From the NCBI GenBank assembly GCA_003049465.1, contig PYSS01000085.1, forward strand, positions 113,445 through 177,444: a stretch of DNA of 64,000 nucleotides, given 5' to 3'. The translations under genes and the position numbers were made by a program. Each line of letters begins with the position of its first letter. Positions within the stretch are counted from its first letter, which is position 1. The DNA comes from Magnaporthiopsis rhizophila. Lineage: Eukaryota; Ascomycota; Sordariomycetes; Magnaporthales; Magnaporthaceae. The notes under the pieces were generated by a model. The model worked only from the letters and a program-made list of their open reading frames with translations. It was not told the origin of the DNA and ran no database searches. Shown piece by piece: positions 43,261 through 53,401 of this stretch.

Positions 43261-43800
43261 AATAAAATCCTTCTTCCATCCAGTCATTGCTTAACGCCGG
43301 GTGATTTTCTTTGTATTACTCGAAGAATAAATTGCTTATTTTGGTATATGTTTAATACACGGGTAATCACTTGCTTTGGTAAACTTTAAATTTAATTTGG
43401 TTATGGATCGGGAAAAGTCCCGCTTTTGTGCCAATGCTGTGCCTTGTATCTAGTATAAAGCCCCCTTCGAGGCACAGAACCTCCGGCAGTTAGATCCCTC
43501 CCTTTACTAGCTTATTCATCACATTCTCTGGGCACCCAACGCCATGCACCTTATCTTGGGTACAGCCCTTCACAAATTTAACGCTTTATTACCCTTTTAT
43601 AATAATGTAAGTTAATAGAGTAATTTTGCCAGTCTCGCGTTTACGTTTTACCGTCCTGGGAGATTAATAATTAACAAGGCTTAAGTTTTTATATCATGGC
43701 TAGGTAGGTAAAGCTTAAAACTTTTGGAAGGCTTATTTTTAAGGGACGGAGTTTTTTAATTTAATCGAAATCTAAGGCATTAAGCTATAAAGATTTACTA
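43261..43800. repeat. AT-rich, probably RIP-mutated relic
   Basis: Composition becomes strongly AT-rich, as in the first 7 kb, with no open frame longer than chance. It includes GGCTAGGTAGGTAAAG near 43699. It is likely the remains of a repeat at the edge of a second repeat island. Confidence 0.5.
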
Positions 43801-43916
43801 TATCACCATGGCTTTTAGCTATAAGCACGGTATTGGTTGGAGTCAGCGTAAGAAGGATGAGATACATGTGAGAGCCAGTGAGGGGATCTCTAAAGCGGTA
43901 AGGTGAAGTCTCGATT

Positions 43917-44095
43917 CTTTTGTCGGGAGGAGGTCTGTCGGGAGGAGGGTCCCCGCCGTAAGCGGAGGGCCTCGCGCGCACAAAGATAGGCTTTGTGCGC
44001 GTCACGTGCTCTTTCACGTGCTTCCTTATCCGATAAGGCCTTGTCGGGTAAGGGCACGTGTGGGTGCGCACGTGCAGGCAGTAGTAGGTCTACCC
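43917..44095. repeat. GC-rich segment with perfect palindromes
   Basis: A tandem pair of TGTCGGGAGGAGG lies near 43920-43947. CGCGCACAAAG-ATAGG-CTTTGTGCGCG (43975-44001) is an 11-bp perfect stem, and CCTTATC-C-GATAAGG (44024-44038) a 7-bp stem. Repeated CACGTG sites follow. Composition and CACGTG content resemble the copia-type LTR at 6315-6618, so it may be part of another LTR. Confidence 0.45.
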
Positions 44096-44442
44096 CCTAT
44101 CGCCCACTACAATACAGGTGGCTACGAATGTCTCGGATTTTAATTCTGTCATATCCTTGTCATCGGAGGGTCTGGCTTGTTTTAGGGCAAAATGGTTTTT
44201 TTTATTATTTTCAGGTATTTCTTTTTAACGATTTAGCTTTATATATATAATTTTTCTTTTTGCTATACATTCTTCTTAGTAGCGGAACGAACCGCCGGTT
44301 TTAGCTTTGTGTGAGACATTAACAAGACGAGAAAAACGTTTACCCTAAGACAAGCCCTCGCTCAACCTTCCTGCTATTCCGCAAACTGGGTCCTGAATGC
44401 GTCAATATCCATTTTGGACCGCCGCCTCACCGAAAGTGCCAA

Positions 44443-45037
44443 CTGCCGCAAAGGAACGGGGCCACACGGGGGATCAGACTGCCGGCCGTGTTACAGAGCC
44501 TAGCCCGGCCGAGGTCGGCGAGTGCTCGGTACCCTTGTAGCGCAATTGTATATATAAAGCCAGAGAGTCTCCTACTCTCACCCTTTTTCCTTTACTAGAG
44601 TCACAGAGAGATAGATCAATCTATTAGGTTATTGCAAGCGCCTTTACTTTGTAATGGTTAGGAGCCCGGAAGGTCGCAGGTTCAATTCCTGGCAGCGTAT
44701 CTGTGTTATGAAAAGTGCAATCCGGTTTTGATCCATGGATTGTATCTGTACCGAATTGGGGGGTGTTTTGCAAATGATATTTGACCCAAGTATCAGCCAC
44801 CTGATTGATAAGCGGGGCTTTTATTGCAAAGTAGAGGCGCCTGCAGTAGACCTAATAGATTGATCTATCTCTTTGTGACTCTAATAAAGGAGAAGGTTTG
44901 AGAGTAGGAGACTCTCTGGCTTTATATATACAATTGCGCTACAAGGGTACCGAGCACTCGCCGACCTCGGCCGGGCTAGGCTCTGTAACACGGCCCGGCA
45001 GTCTGATCCCCCGTGTGGCCCCGTTCCTTTGCGACAG
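44443..45037. repeat. Long inverted repeat with LTR-like arms and a tRNA-like centre
   Basis: Left arm 44443-44655 and right arm 44823-45037 are near-perfect reverse complements, separated by about 167 bp. Each arm holds an LTR-like stretch beginning TGTTACAGAGCC and a TATATATAAAG box pointing inward. The arms stop abruptly on the outside: on the left in sequence with no known gene, on the right about 55 bp before the deleted helicase copy. Transcription from either arm would make a long hairpin RNA. Confidence 0.85.
44641..44700 (+). other. tRNA-like fragment with Pol III B box
   Basis: GGTTAGGAG and GGTTCAATTCC resemble a tRNA D-arm and T-arm (the second matches the B-box consensus exactly), but no acceptor stem or anticodon arm can be folded. 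It is a fragment, not a tRNA gene. It straddles the inner edge of the left inverted-repeat arm. Confidence 0.45.
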
Positions 45038-45091
45038 CTTTGCTTTTAGCCTGTGTGGCGCAATGGGATCGCGATACTAACATCAACCAAG

Positions 45092-45503
45092 ATGTCCAAC
45101 CGATCCAGGAACGCGACCCGAGCGACTAGCTGCGATCGCACCAAGGAGATGGAGCGAGATGAGGATGAGAATGAGGGCCTCCCGACCACCGACCTGCGCG
45201 TCACCACGAGCCACAATCTCGCAGCTCAGGCCCTGCTGGAGGAAACACAATCACGGACCATCCCAGCACTTTGCTGTATGAAAAACGGGCACAAGCAAGG
45301 GCGACAAGGTCCTGGCAAAGTTCTTCAAATCGGCGGCTAAACAGGGCGACGTTTGGACGCTAGATAAAAAGTTCTTCAGGAACTACTGCGTCTTTTGCTG
45401 CAACAGCCACAAGGTGGACAAATGCAAGGGCATAGCCCGCAAAGCCTCCCTGACAGTGGCACTTTCGAAGGAGGAGATTGATCACCGAGTGGCAGGCGAG
45501 TGA
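45092..45503 (+). pseudogene. Internally deleted copy of the UPF1-type helicase
   Basis: The first 65 or so codons (MSNRSRNATRATS, then GLPTTDLRVTTSHNLAAQAL, LCCMKN) match the N-terminal part of the helicase relic near 17500-18055. After a frame change near 45290 the sequence matches its C-terminal part (VLAKFFKSAAKQGDVW, then FFRNYCVFCCNSHKVDKC), ending in TGA at 45501-45503. About 3.4 kb of coding sequence is missing between them. Unlike the long relic it keeps an open start and an open Cys/His region, so it preserves information about the intact ancestor. Confidence 0.8.
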
Positions 45504-45570
45504 GGACTCGCATTTCTTTCCTGTTTCTTTTTCTTTTCCTGTTTCTATTCAAACACTAAGGCCTAGGTAG

Positions 45571-47118
45571 CTACATGGAAATCTCTTCAAGCTTCTTTAC
45601 TATTGCCATGACGTATCGAGTTCCGACGACGATCCCGTCTGCATCCTCCAAGTCCGTCGTAGATCCATCTCTAGACTCGAGACCAGTCAAGCACGCAACC
45701 ACAGCATCGGCGTACTTCTGCCCCATAAGCCGCGGCACAGTCCTGGCGGCCAGGCCGATGTACTTCTTCTTCAGCTCCTCCGGGGCGCGCAGCGTCAAGG
45801 TCCTGGCGTCCTTCCACACCACGCCGCCCAGCTCCGACCGCCGGTCCCGAAACGAGGCCCAGAAGGCGATCTCGAGCAGCACGACGCCGATGCTGAAGAT
45901 GTCGTGCTGCATGCGGAACTCATCCCCGCGCTGCAGCCGGTGTCTTTCCGGGCTCAGGTAGATGCTCTTCTCCCAGTCCTCGACGGGGAGCATCAGCGAT
46001 GCCGCGTCTACTTTGCGGACGTTGTCGAAGCCGACCAGGAACGGCGTGCCAATGGCGTACGGCCAGCGCTGCGCCTCTGGCTGGTCTTTGCGCTCGAACA
46101 CAACCACATTGTCCAGTCGGATCTGTTTGTGCACGAACCCGGCGGAGTGGAGGACGAAGACGGCGGTCACGATACTTTTGGCCAGTGAGATGCGTTGGTT
46201 CAGGGGGTGTTTCACTTGTGGGTTGCTGGGGTCGCTGAGTAGGTCGCTGAGTCTTCTTGGGTTCGTCAGGCCTTGCGGGAAGGGGAAATGGAGCTCGAAT
46301 CGGTTCTGCAATTGGTCGTATTGGAAGCCGTCGCAGTGCAGGATGCCCATAAGACGCGGGTCGGCGTGGCGCAGGATGCCGGCAATGTCGCGGACGACCT
46401 TGCGGAGATCTTTGACCTCATGCTCCCGGGCATCGTCGCTGTAAGTGCGATACTCGATGATGCGACGAGCATGGGCCGCGTCGGCCCCGGCTGGAGTGCT
46501 CAGAACGAGCGAAGAGTGTGGAATGCTCTCCCGAATGCCTGGCTCGTCTGGACGATTCAGGAGTAGCTGCCGCGTCCCTCCCCTTGTGTTCTCGAGCGAC
46601 TGCTCGACGGCATCTCTTAGCCGCTCTACCTTTCTCACTGCCAGAGACTCGTAGGACTCGGTTTCGGAGCCGTTCGTCGGCTTCGACGTCGGAAGGGCTC
46701 GTCTCCCAAATAGAAAGAACACGAGTGCTCTCTTGAAGAACCGGTCGCTCCATTCTTCGAGTTTAGTGACTTCGGCCTCGACCTTCTTCCTGGCGGATGC
46801 GGATATCTTGACTTTGCCGTCCACAGCGCTGGGCAGAAGTAAAACAAGCCGCTCGAGGATATTCCTCAGCGCCTGGAACATCTGCACAAGCTCGCTCTTC
46901 AGTTCATCCGGAGCTTCGTTGCTCTCGTCGAAGACAGCCATCAGTATCTCTTGGGTCTGAGAGCTGTTGACCGTGACCACCAGGTCGATCAGGGTTTTCC
47001 AGTCATCCTTGCAGTGCCGAATACGCCGAAGGACGGCGTCTCCGAGCGACACGATTACCTCCAAGAGTCCCGGTATTCCGATTACCAGCCCAGCGACCCC
47101 CAACGCGAGTTCTGCCAT
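45571..47118 (-). CDS. HeLo-like-domain pseudokinase
   Basis: A single exon of about 515 residues from the Met at 47118 (MAELALGVAGLVIGIPGLL); the frame is open 15 codons further up. The Gly-rich amphipathic N-terminus and the following helices (residues 1 to about 180) resemble HeLo/HeLo-like domains, which in fungal incompatibility proteins insert in membranes and kill the cell. The C-terminal half is kinase-like but has FVHKQIRLDNVVVF in place of HRDLKxxN and LVGFDNVRK in place of DFG, so the catalytic Asp is absent. SIGVVLLEIAFWASF and ACLTGLESRDG match the broken paralog at 20480-22124. It is divergent from the kinase-ankyrin gene. Membrane and signalling roles are inference. Confidence 0.75.
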   Translation of the reverse strand: MAELALGVAGLVIGIPGLLEVIVSLGDAVLRRIRHCKDDWKTLIDLVVTVNSSQTQEILMAVFDESNEAPDELKSELVQMFQALRNILERLVLLLPSAVDGKVKISASARKKVEAEVTKLEEWSDRFFKRALVFFLFGRRALPTSKPTNGSETESYESLAVRKVERLRDAVEQSLENTRGGTRQLLLNRPDEPGIRESIPHSSLVLSTPAGADAAHARRIIEYRTYSDDAREHEVKDLRKVVRDIAGILRHADPRLMGILHCDGFQYDQLQNRFELHFPFPQGLTNPRRLSDLLSDPSNPQVKHPLNQRISLAKSIVTAVFVLHSAGFVHKQIRLDNVVVFERKDQPEAQRWPYAIGTPFLVGFDNVRKVDAASLMLPVEDWEKSIYLSPERHRLQRGDEFRMQHDIFSIGVVLLEIAFWASFRDRRSELGGVVWKDARTLTLRAPEELKKKYIGLAARTVPRLMGQKYADAVVACLTGLESRDGSTTDLEDADGIVVGTRYVMAIVKKLEEISM

Positions 47119-47415
47119 GGTTATCTTTCTCCTCTTTTGAGTTCCGTCGTCGCGTAATGTCAATTGAATGGGGGTTAAGGGGCCGGGTCGTAGCTGAATG
47201 GGAGGGTGGGGGTTCTGTTCGTGCAGACCTCATGTCTTTTCAGCTGACCCCACACGCTCCTTCAGGCACCGATGACGTCGGGCCATCAAGGCCGGCCTCA
47301 AACACAGCATTCGCAATCGTCAGCATATATTTTTATCCGTACTGCCAGTCCTGTCTAAGGTATTCTTCTTACGACAGGCAACTGTTTTCGGATTACACAA
47401 ACGTCAGCAGGCTCG
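47119..47415. promoter_or_regulatory. Shared promoter of the divergent pseudokinase / kinase-ankyrin pair
   Basis: Only about 297 bp separates the two start codons on opposite strands. Such a short space implies a common regulatory region. No specific binding site was recognised. Confidence 0.5.
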
Positions 47416-50400
47416 ATGGCATCCGAAGCATCCCTCTCGGCCGACGAGGAAGTGATAGTGCCATTCAGAGCGCACATCAGCGATCTATCGGCGGAGCACG
47501 AAAGCCTGCGAAAACTGACCCTGACGTCTCCTGTAGAGGACAGTAGCACAGCAGCTACGGCCTCTAGTTCGCCTATAGTTCACTTTGCCTCACTTCTGCA
47601 GACACTGGGAGTTCCAGGGCCGTCCGCACCGGGGTTCTTTTCGGAGCTGCTTGGATCCGGGGCGCAGTTCACCGTCCATCACACAGAAATCACCTTCGAC
47701 GACGACCCCAACCATACCAGATACCTAGTCGCGACCAAGACGCCCAGGTTTTTTCTCGAAGCCACAAACCGCCTCGACCTGTCCGCTCCCGCGGCCCGCC
47801 ACCCGCTTCGAGACTTGGTGCTCGAGGTTACGGCCTTGTGCCACCCGAATCTGCGGAATCACGACAACATCGTCAAGATCTTTGGCTGGGGATGGAATCT
47901 GCGCAGCTGGCACTCTCCGCCGTTTATTGCGCTCGAGCTGGCTGCTGGGGATCTTGAGCAATGGATAGACTCTCATCCATCCTCGTCCTACGACGTGCAG
48001 CGGCATCTCATCTCCGATGTGGCCGCTGCCTTGGACGCGATCCACCGCGTTGGTCTAGTTCACGGCGACGTCAAGCCAAGCAACATCCTTGTCTTCGAGC
48101 GGCATCCTCGCTGGGTTGGGAAGCTTTCCGATTTCGGCTGCGGCACAAACTTTGCCCTGGACGGCATCTTTAATGGCAGAGGGACCATAGGCTGGCGAGC
48201 CCCGGAGCTCTGCCAGCAATGGGACCATGGGACACCTTTCGAAGTGGATATTGTGGACCGGATCGATATGTATGCGTTCGGTCTGGTGTCCTGTTCCGTC
48301 CTTTGTGCCACGGCGAGTCCCCAGGCGTGGCACGAAAAGGAAGGTGCAGACCAGAAAGCGTTGGAAGCCCTTGGTCTGCAAAAGCACATTCTCCCATCAG
48401 CTTTGCCAGCATTCGAACACATGATGCGCAGGACACTCTGTTGGACGCCTCGCGATCGTGCCGCAAACGCTGCAGAGCTAGTCCCTCCAGACGCAGACGG
48501 GGACACCGATCCGTATGCCATAGAGCTCCCTTTATGGCCTCCCCGTGCTGGTAAACTGACAGTACATGCTTAAGGATCTCGTCTCTAGGGCTCGAACGTC
48601 TAAATTTGCATCAAACGGACCCTATCTCTTCCAACCCAGCATACATGCGCCAGTATTGGGACTGGAGAATCCAGGAGATACCCGCAAGACTATGGACCTC
48701 ACTGAAAGCCTTGTTCTTTGACAATAACCAACGGCTGTCGTCTAACATGTCTTTTTCCCTCTGTCTTGAAGAGGCTGAGCTTGCTGCGCAGCCGACAGAC
48801 CCCAATGGCCACCATACGCTTCTCCAAATGCTCAGCCACGCAGCTCGAGGAGGCAGCCTGCAAGCACGGAGTCTTGTGTTTGCTTTCCATGAATACTATG
48901 GCTCGACCGTCGATGAGGATCTCGCGGCAAAGAAACAGGAGTGGCTCTTCGATTCCATCGCGACAGGGGCGCTCACATTCTCCCAGACCGCGCGGACGGT
49001 CGACACCGACACCTTCAATGCCTCGCTCGCCAGGTTTCACGGGGATGGTGGATTCAACAGACTCTACTGCGGCTTCAGCATCGAAGCCCTGGACGAGTTC
49101 ATACGCAATGCAGAGCGCATGACAGCAGTCACGCCACTTAATGGCGAGGGCGACTGTATCCTCCACCTGCTAGCCTCATTTTCACACAGACCCGATGCCC
49201 TCCGAACGCTTCGGTCTGTCACCACGGCATCCAACGTCAATGCGCTCAATAGAGACGGCGAAACTGCACTGTACAGGGCCTGTATGTGTGGGGCCTACGA
49301 GGCCGCCATTCTCCTCCTCGGACTTGGTGCCAATCCAGCTCTGCGGCCCTTTGGATCCGCTGGTCCGTCCTGCCTTCACTGGCTCATTGCCTTTCATCCG
49401 GGCAAGATGGAGACCGTCGCAGCGGTGCTGGTAGACAAAGGCGCCTCAACCCATGCCCTGACGAACAACTGGGAAAAGATGCTCCATTACCCGTTCAAGA
49501 CACCCTTTGGCAGTCCACTTCACTGGGCGGTGGAGTTCTCTTGCGCCGAGGCAGTCGTGGCACTTCTGAAATGCGGCGCCGACCCGGGACTCCGCGACGG
49601 CGTCAGAACATTCACCGTGCCATTCCGCGACCCAGGATTCGAGCCGAGATCGGCAGACGAGGTCGGTCATGAAGACGTCATCCTGGGTCCCCCCGGTGGC
49701 TCCACTCCCGTCGAGATCGCAGTAAGAAACTGGGATGCCCAAGTACTGGAGATTTTGCTCCGGAACGCCCGGGTCCAGGATGAGGGCGAGGGTATCGGCA
49801 CTTTCCATCATCTCGTGGCCGGAGACTGGCGACGCATCGACAATCGGCTTCGGTTCTACAATCCCTTCGTTCGCGGTGGACCGTATGCTAGACGATCGTT
49901 ACTCCGGCGGATAGTCCGGCTGCTTGTGGCCCATGGCCTAGACATCAACCTGTTAACCCCATCCTGGCCCAGGGGTAAAACAAGTACTGCTCTCATGCTC
50001 GCCGTTTTCTCGGGTCACCTCGACGTTGCGGAGGCTCTCTTAGAGGCAGGGGCCGATGTCAATATTGCCGACAGCACGGGCGCCACAGCGCTGATGTACA
50101 TTGGGGCCCGCTATGCCGCAGTCGGCGGCTACGCACACGAGCAGCTCCAGATCCGCGCAGCGGAGCTCCTGCTCTCGAAAGGGGCCGGCGTCGATGCTCG
50201 GGACGCTATGGGCAGATCACCCATACTTATCTTTGCGGCGGAAGGCTTGATGGGAGCCGTCGAGGTCATGCTGCAGCACGGGGCCGCCGCAGACGATGCA
50301 GTGGTCCCCAGGCAGGCTGGCAGTCGCTTTGACTTCGACTATCCAGTCTTTGGAAACCTGATTCTGACAATATTTGACGATGCCAAGCAGCGGAGGGCCT

Positions 50401-50729
50401 GGGATGCGAAGCTGGCCTCGATGCTGGCGAGACATCTGCTCCCCATTCTGGCCGGCGGTCATCGCGGCCGGCTCCCTGTCAATGGCGCCAGTGCAGATGG
50501 CCATCCCTACCACACGATACTTCACCGGGCGGCTTTTGCAGGATACGTGAGGTGCGCCGTCACCCTTATGAATACTGGTTTCGACGTCAATGCAGTCATA
50601 GTGATCGATGGGGGACCGCCCGAGACGCCGCTGGACAGGGCGATGTGGTCCCGTCACCACACTGAGCTGGAAAGACGAGAGATGGTATCGAAAGCAGGCA
50701 AGTCCGAGGCTCCACCTACCGTTCTATAG
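47416..50729 (+). CDS. Protein kinase fused to ankyrin repeats
   Basis: Proposed exons 47416-48550 and 48640-50729 (about 1074 residues), joined by an 89-bp phase-1 intron (GTAAAC donor, CCCAG acceptor); a 38-bp alternative also keeps frame. The kinase half is complete in its key motifs: VATKTP with a candidate Lys, HNIVKIFGWGW, VHGDVKPSNILVF (catalytic Asp), KLSDFGCGTN (DFG) and GTIGWRAPEL. The second half has at least five ankyrin-type repeats, such as GETALYRACMCGAYEAAILL, GSPLHWAVEFSCAEAVVALL and TALMLAVFSGHLDVAEALLE. A possible extra exon (DLVKDYDDIIAYLRDRGGL, about 50795-50910) lies downstream, but no splice solution fits. Ankyrins probably bind a partner protein. Confidence 0.75.
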
Positions 50730-51962
50730 GCCAGGACTATTCTTGGCCAGTATTACTCGTCTCATGTTCTTCCATTAACATGGCAAGATAGGGTTGGCGG
50801 ACCTGGTCAAGGACTACGACGACATCATTGCTTATCTTAGAGATCGCGGCGGACTGCAGGCCGAGGAGCTCCTCAAGTCAGCCAGCTCTGCCATAATGGA
50901 CATCACATAAGGGGTCCCGGCCGTGTCGAGCCGGTGTCATGACTGTGGCTGTCATCGAGAATATGTATGTGCCGTACACAGGATGGGGTGAGACATAACG
51001 GACTGGATGGCTAGAATATTGGCGACAGGGCCCGCTGGGCGAGATGAACTCGACACACTGCCTTCGGTACATGGAATGGGAAAAGTACCTCTTTAAACAA
51101 TATTTCGGCTAGCGAGCTATCATATACTCCTGCCTGGTTGGGTCTTTCTTAATGGGTATCTTGTCGAATGTACAAAAGGACCGCACCGCCAAAGTCCCCT
51201 TACACTGTCCTAGCGGAAGAAGGGTGGTTTGGCCAAGCTGGCCGCGAATTCCTCTTGCAGCGCAGAAAGGACCTCTTCCGCCCATAAGAGACTAAGCAGA
51301 AAGGAAACCTAAAAAGACTGCGATGGAGGGTAATATGGATGTTTGCTGCATCACGGGGTTGACATCAGGTGCGCAAAGGCGTCATATTGTGGTGATTTAC
51401 CCCTGAAAATGACTTGGCGGGGTGAGTACCTCCTTGGCGGGGATATCGCATTTGAGGGGAGAGCACGTTGTTGATTTTCGCGGCAGCAGGGGCGCTTTAA
51501 AGGTGAACTACCTGGTCGTCCTCATCGCTTGCGTACTTCACCATCCAGGCCGATTGGCGGGATCCATAAACCCGCGTCCAAAACGGATAGGACCCAAACA
51601 CAAGCTCCACTGCCATATTCTCGGCAAGTATTTCCCCGGATCACCCACACTCTGACGGCGGACCGAGAATAACGTAACAGGGGCTCTCCCGCTTAGGAGC
51701 TGAGTCGTTAATCATTCTACCATTTACAGGTTCGAGCGGGCCCGCTCCTAGTTGAGCGAGGATAAAAGAAGCAACTTTGGGTAAAATGCAGGGCGGTCGA
51801 TCCCCACCACAGCCCGGCCGTGACGACGGCTGATTGCTATACTGTCCACGTGAAGGATGGAGCATACTTTATAAGATGTAAGTCCATTGACTCCTGATCG
51901 CGGACTGCCTATCTCAACTGAGGAAGTAGGATGCCGTTGCCGTCGACAAGATATTGACCATC
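50730..51962. other. Intergenic region
   Basis: Apart from the helix-like DLVKDYDDIIAYLRDRGGL segment (about 50795-50910), which may belong to the upstream gene, no coding signal was recognised. Confidence 0.5.
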
Positions 51963-53401
51963 ATGATGAAATACAATCCATTCGGTCTGCTTGTTCGCGG
52001 GGCCATTGCGGCCCTATTGCTCTCAGCCCAGAGCAGTGCAGCGCCCACGATCCAGTCGCCTACGTCGATATCACTAAGTCCTCGGCAAGGGGCTTCCGCC
52101 GAGAACCGGTGGGTGGCAATATGGACCAGCATGCCGCAGCAGGTCGAACCGGACAACTTGCCTCCAGCGCCATATGTGAGTGCTGGCTAGACCTTTTGTT
52201 GGTGAACTCTGGTAGCGATTTCTTCGGCGGCATCTCAGCAAGTCCTAACGATGGCCTCTGGCCCGTCTTTTAGAGGAGCTCTCCCGTCCTCCGCAATGCG
52301 ACCCTCAGACAGACGCTACACATGTCCTCGGGCGCCGAGCGCATCCGGATCCAGATATCCAACACGTTTGGCGGCAGCGACCTCACCATAACAGCCGCAT
52401 CTGTCGCCCTACCCGCGGGCGGCAAGGCCGGCGTCGGGCGCGTGGACAATTCGACGCTGAAACCCTTAACCTTTGACGGCGGAAAGGCCTCGGTGACGGT
52501 CCCGCGCGGCAAGGTCGCGTTTTCGGACGGCATTGACTTCAAGGTGTCCGCCGAGTCCAACCTGGCGCTTACCCTGTACCTGCAGGGCGGCCAGGCCGGC
52601 AGCGCCATCACGGGCCACCCGGGCAGCCGCACCACCAGCTGGATCCAGGCCGGGAACCGGGTGGACGCGGCCGAGGTGACGGGCGCCAGCACCAAGCACT
52701 GGTACTTTGTCAGCGCCGTCGAGGCCTGGGCGAGCCCGGACAACATCGCGGGCGCCCTGGTGATCCTGGGCGACAGCATCACCGACGGCCGCGGCAGCAC
52801 CGACGACGCCAACAACCGCTGGCCCGACCTGCTGCTGACGCGGATGCGCAACGCGTCCGCCGCCGACGGGCTTGGCAAGATCTCGGTCGTCAACCAGGCC
52901 GCGGGCGGCAACGCCGTGCTGGCGGGCGGGCTGGGGCCGACGCTGCTGACGCGGTACCGGCGGGACGCGCTGCAGGTGGCGGGCGCGCGGTACGTGCTGC
53001 TGTTCGAGGGCGTCAACGACATCGGCAACTCCGGCAGCGACGTGTCGGGCCGCCTGCAGAGCGCCTTCACACAGATCGCCAAGGACTGCAGACAGGCCGG
53101 GCTGGTGGTGCTGGCGGCCACCATCACGCCCTTTGGCGGACAGGGCCAGGCGTACTCGTCGCCCGCGAGGGACCAGATGCGCGTCCGGTTCAACCAGTGG
53201 GTGCTCGCGTCCAAGGGCACCGTGTTCGATGGGGTTGTGGACTTGGCCAAAATGGTGGCCGACCCGCGCGACGCGTCCAAACTGCTGGCTTCGTATGACA
53301 GTGGGGACCACCTACATCTGAGTGTGGCTGGGTACCAGCACATGGCTGACCAGTTCCCGCTCGAGGTGTTTAAGTTGAAGCCCAAGACTGGGGCGATCTA
53401 A
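51963..53401 (+). CDS. Secreted SGNH/GDSL-type esterase
   Basis: Two exons, 51963-52175 and 52274-53401, with a 98-bp phase-0 intron (GTGAGT...TTTTAG). The protein is about 446 residues. A signal peptide (GLLVRGAIAALLLSAQSSAA) is followed by an N-terminal beta-rich domain (ERIRIQISNTFGG). The SGNH blocks are all present: VILGDSITDGRGS (nucleophile Ser), NQAAGGNAVLAGG (Gly), LFEGVNDIGN (Asn) and SGDHLHLSVAGY (Asp-His). It should hydrolyse ester bonds outside the cell, for example acetyl groups on polysaccharides or lipids; the exact substrate is not visible. Confidence 0.88.

Noticed and set aside
44641..44700. Complete tRNA gene
   Set aside because: The B box is perfect, but no acceptor stem or anticodon arm can be formed, so only a fragment is claimed.
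48551..48588. 38-bp intron in the kinase-ankyrin gene
   Set aside because: It keeps frame but is shorter than normal fungal introns; the 89-bp alternative with the CCCAG acceptor also keeps frame and is preferred.
52270..53385. Minus-strand open frame of 371 codons
   Set aside because: It is the complement of the SGNH esterase, which has all catalytic blocks on the plus strand.
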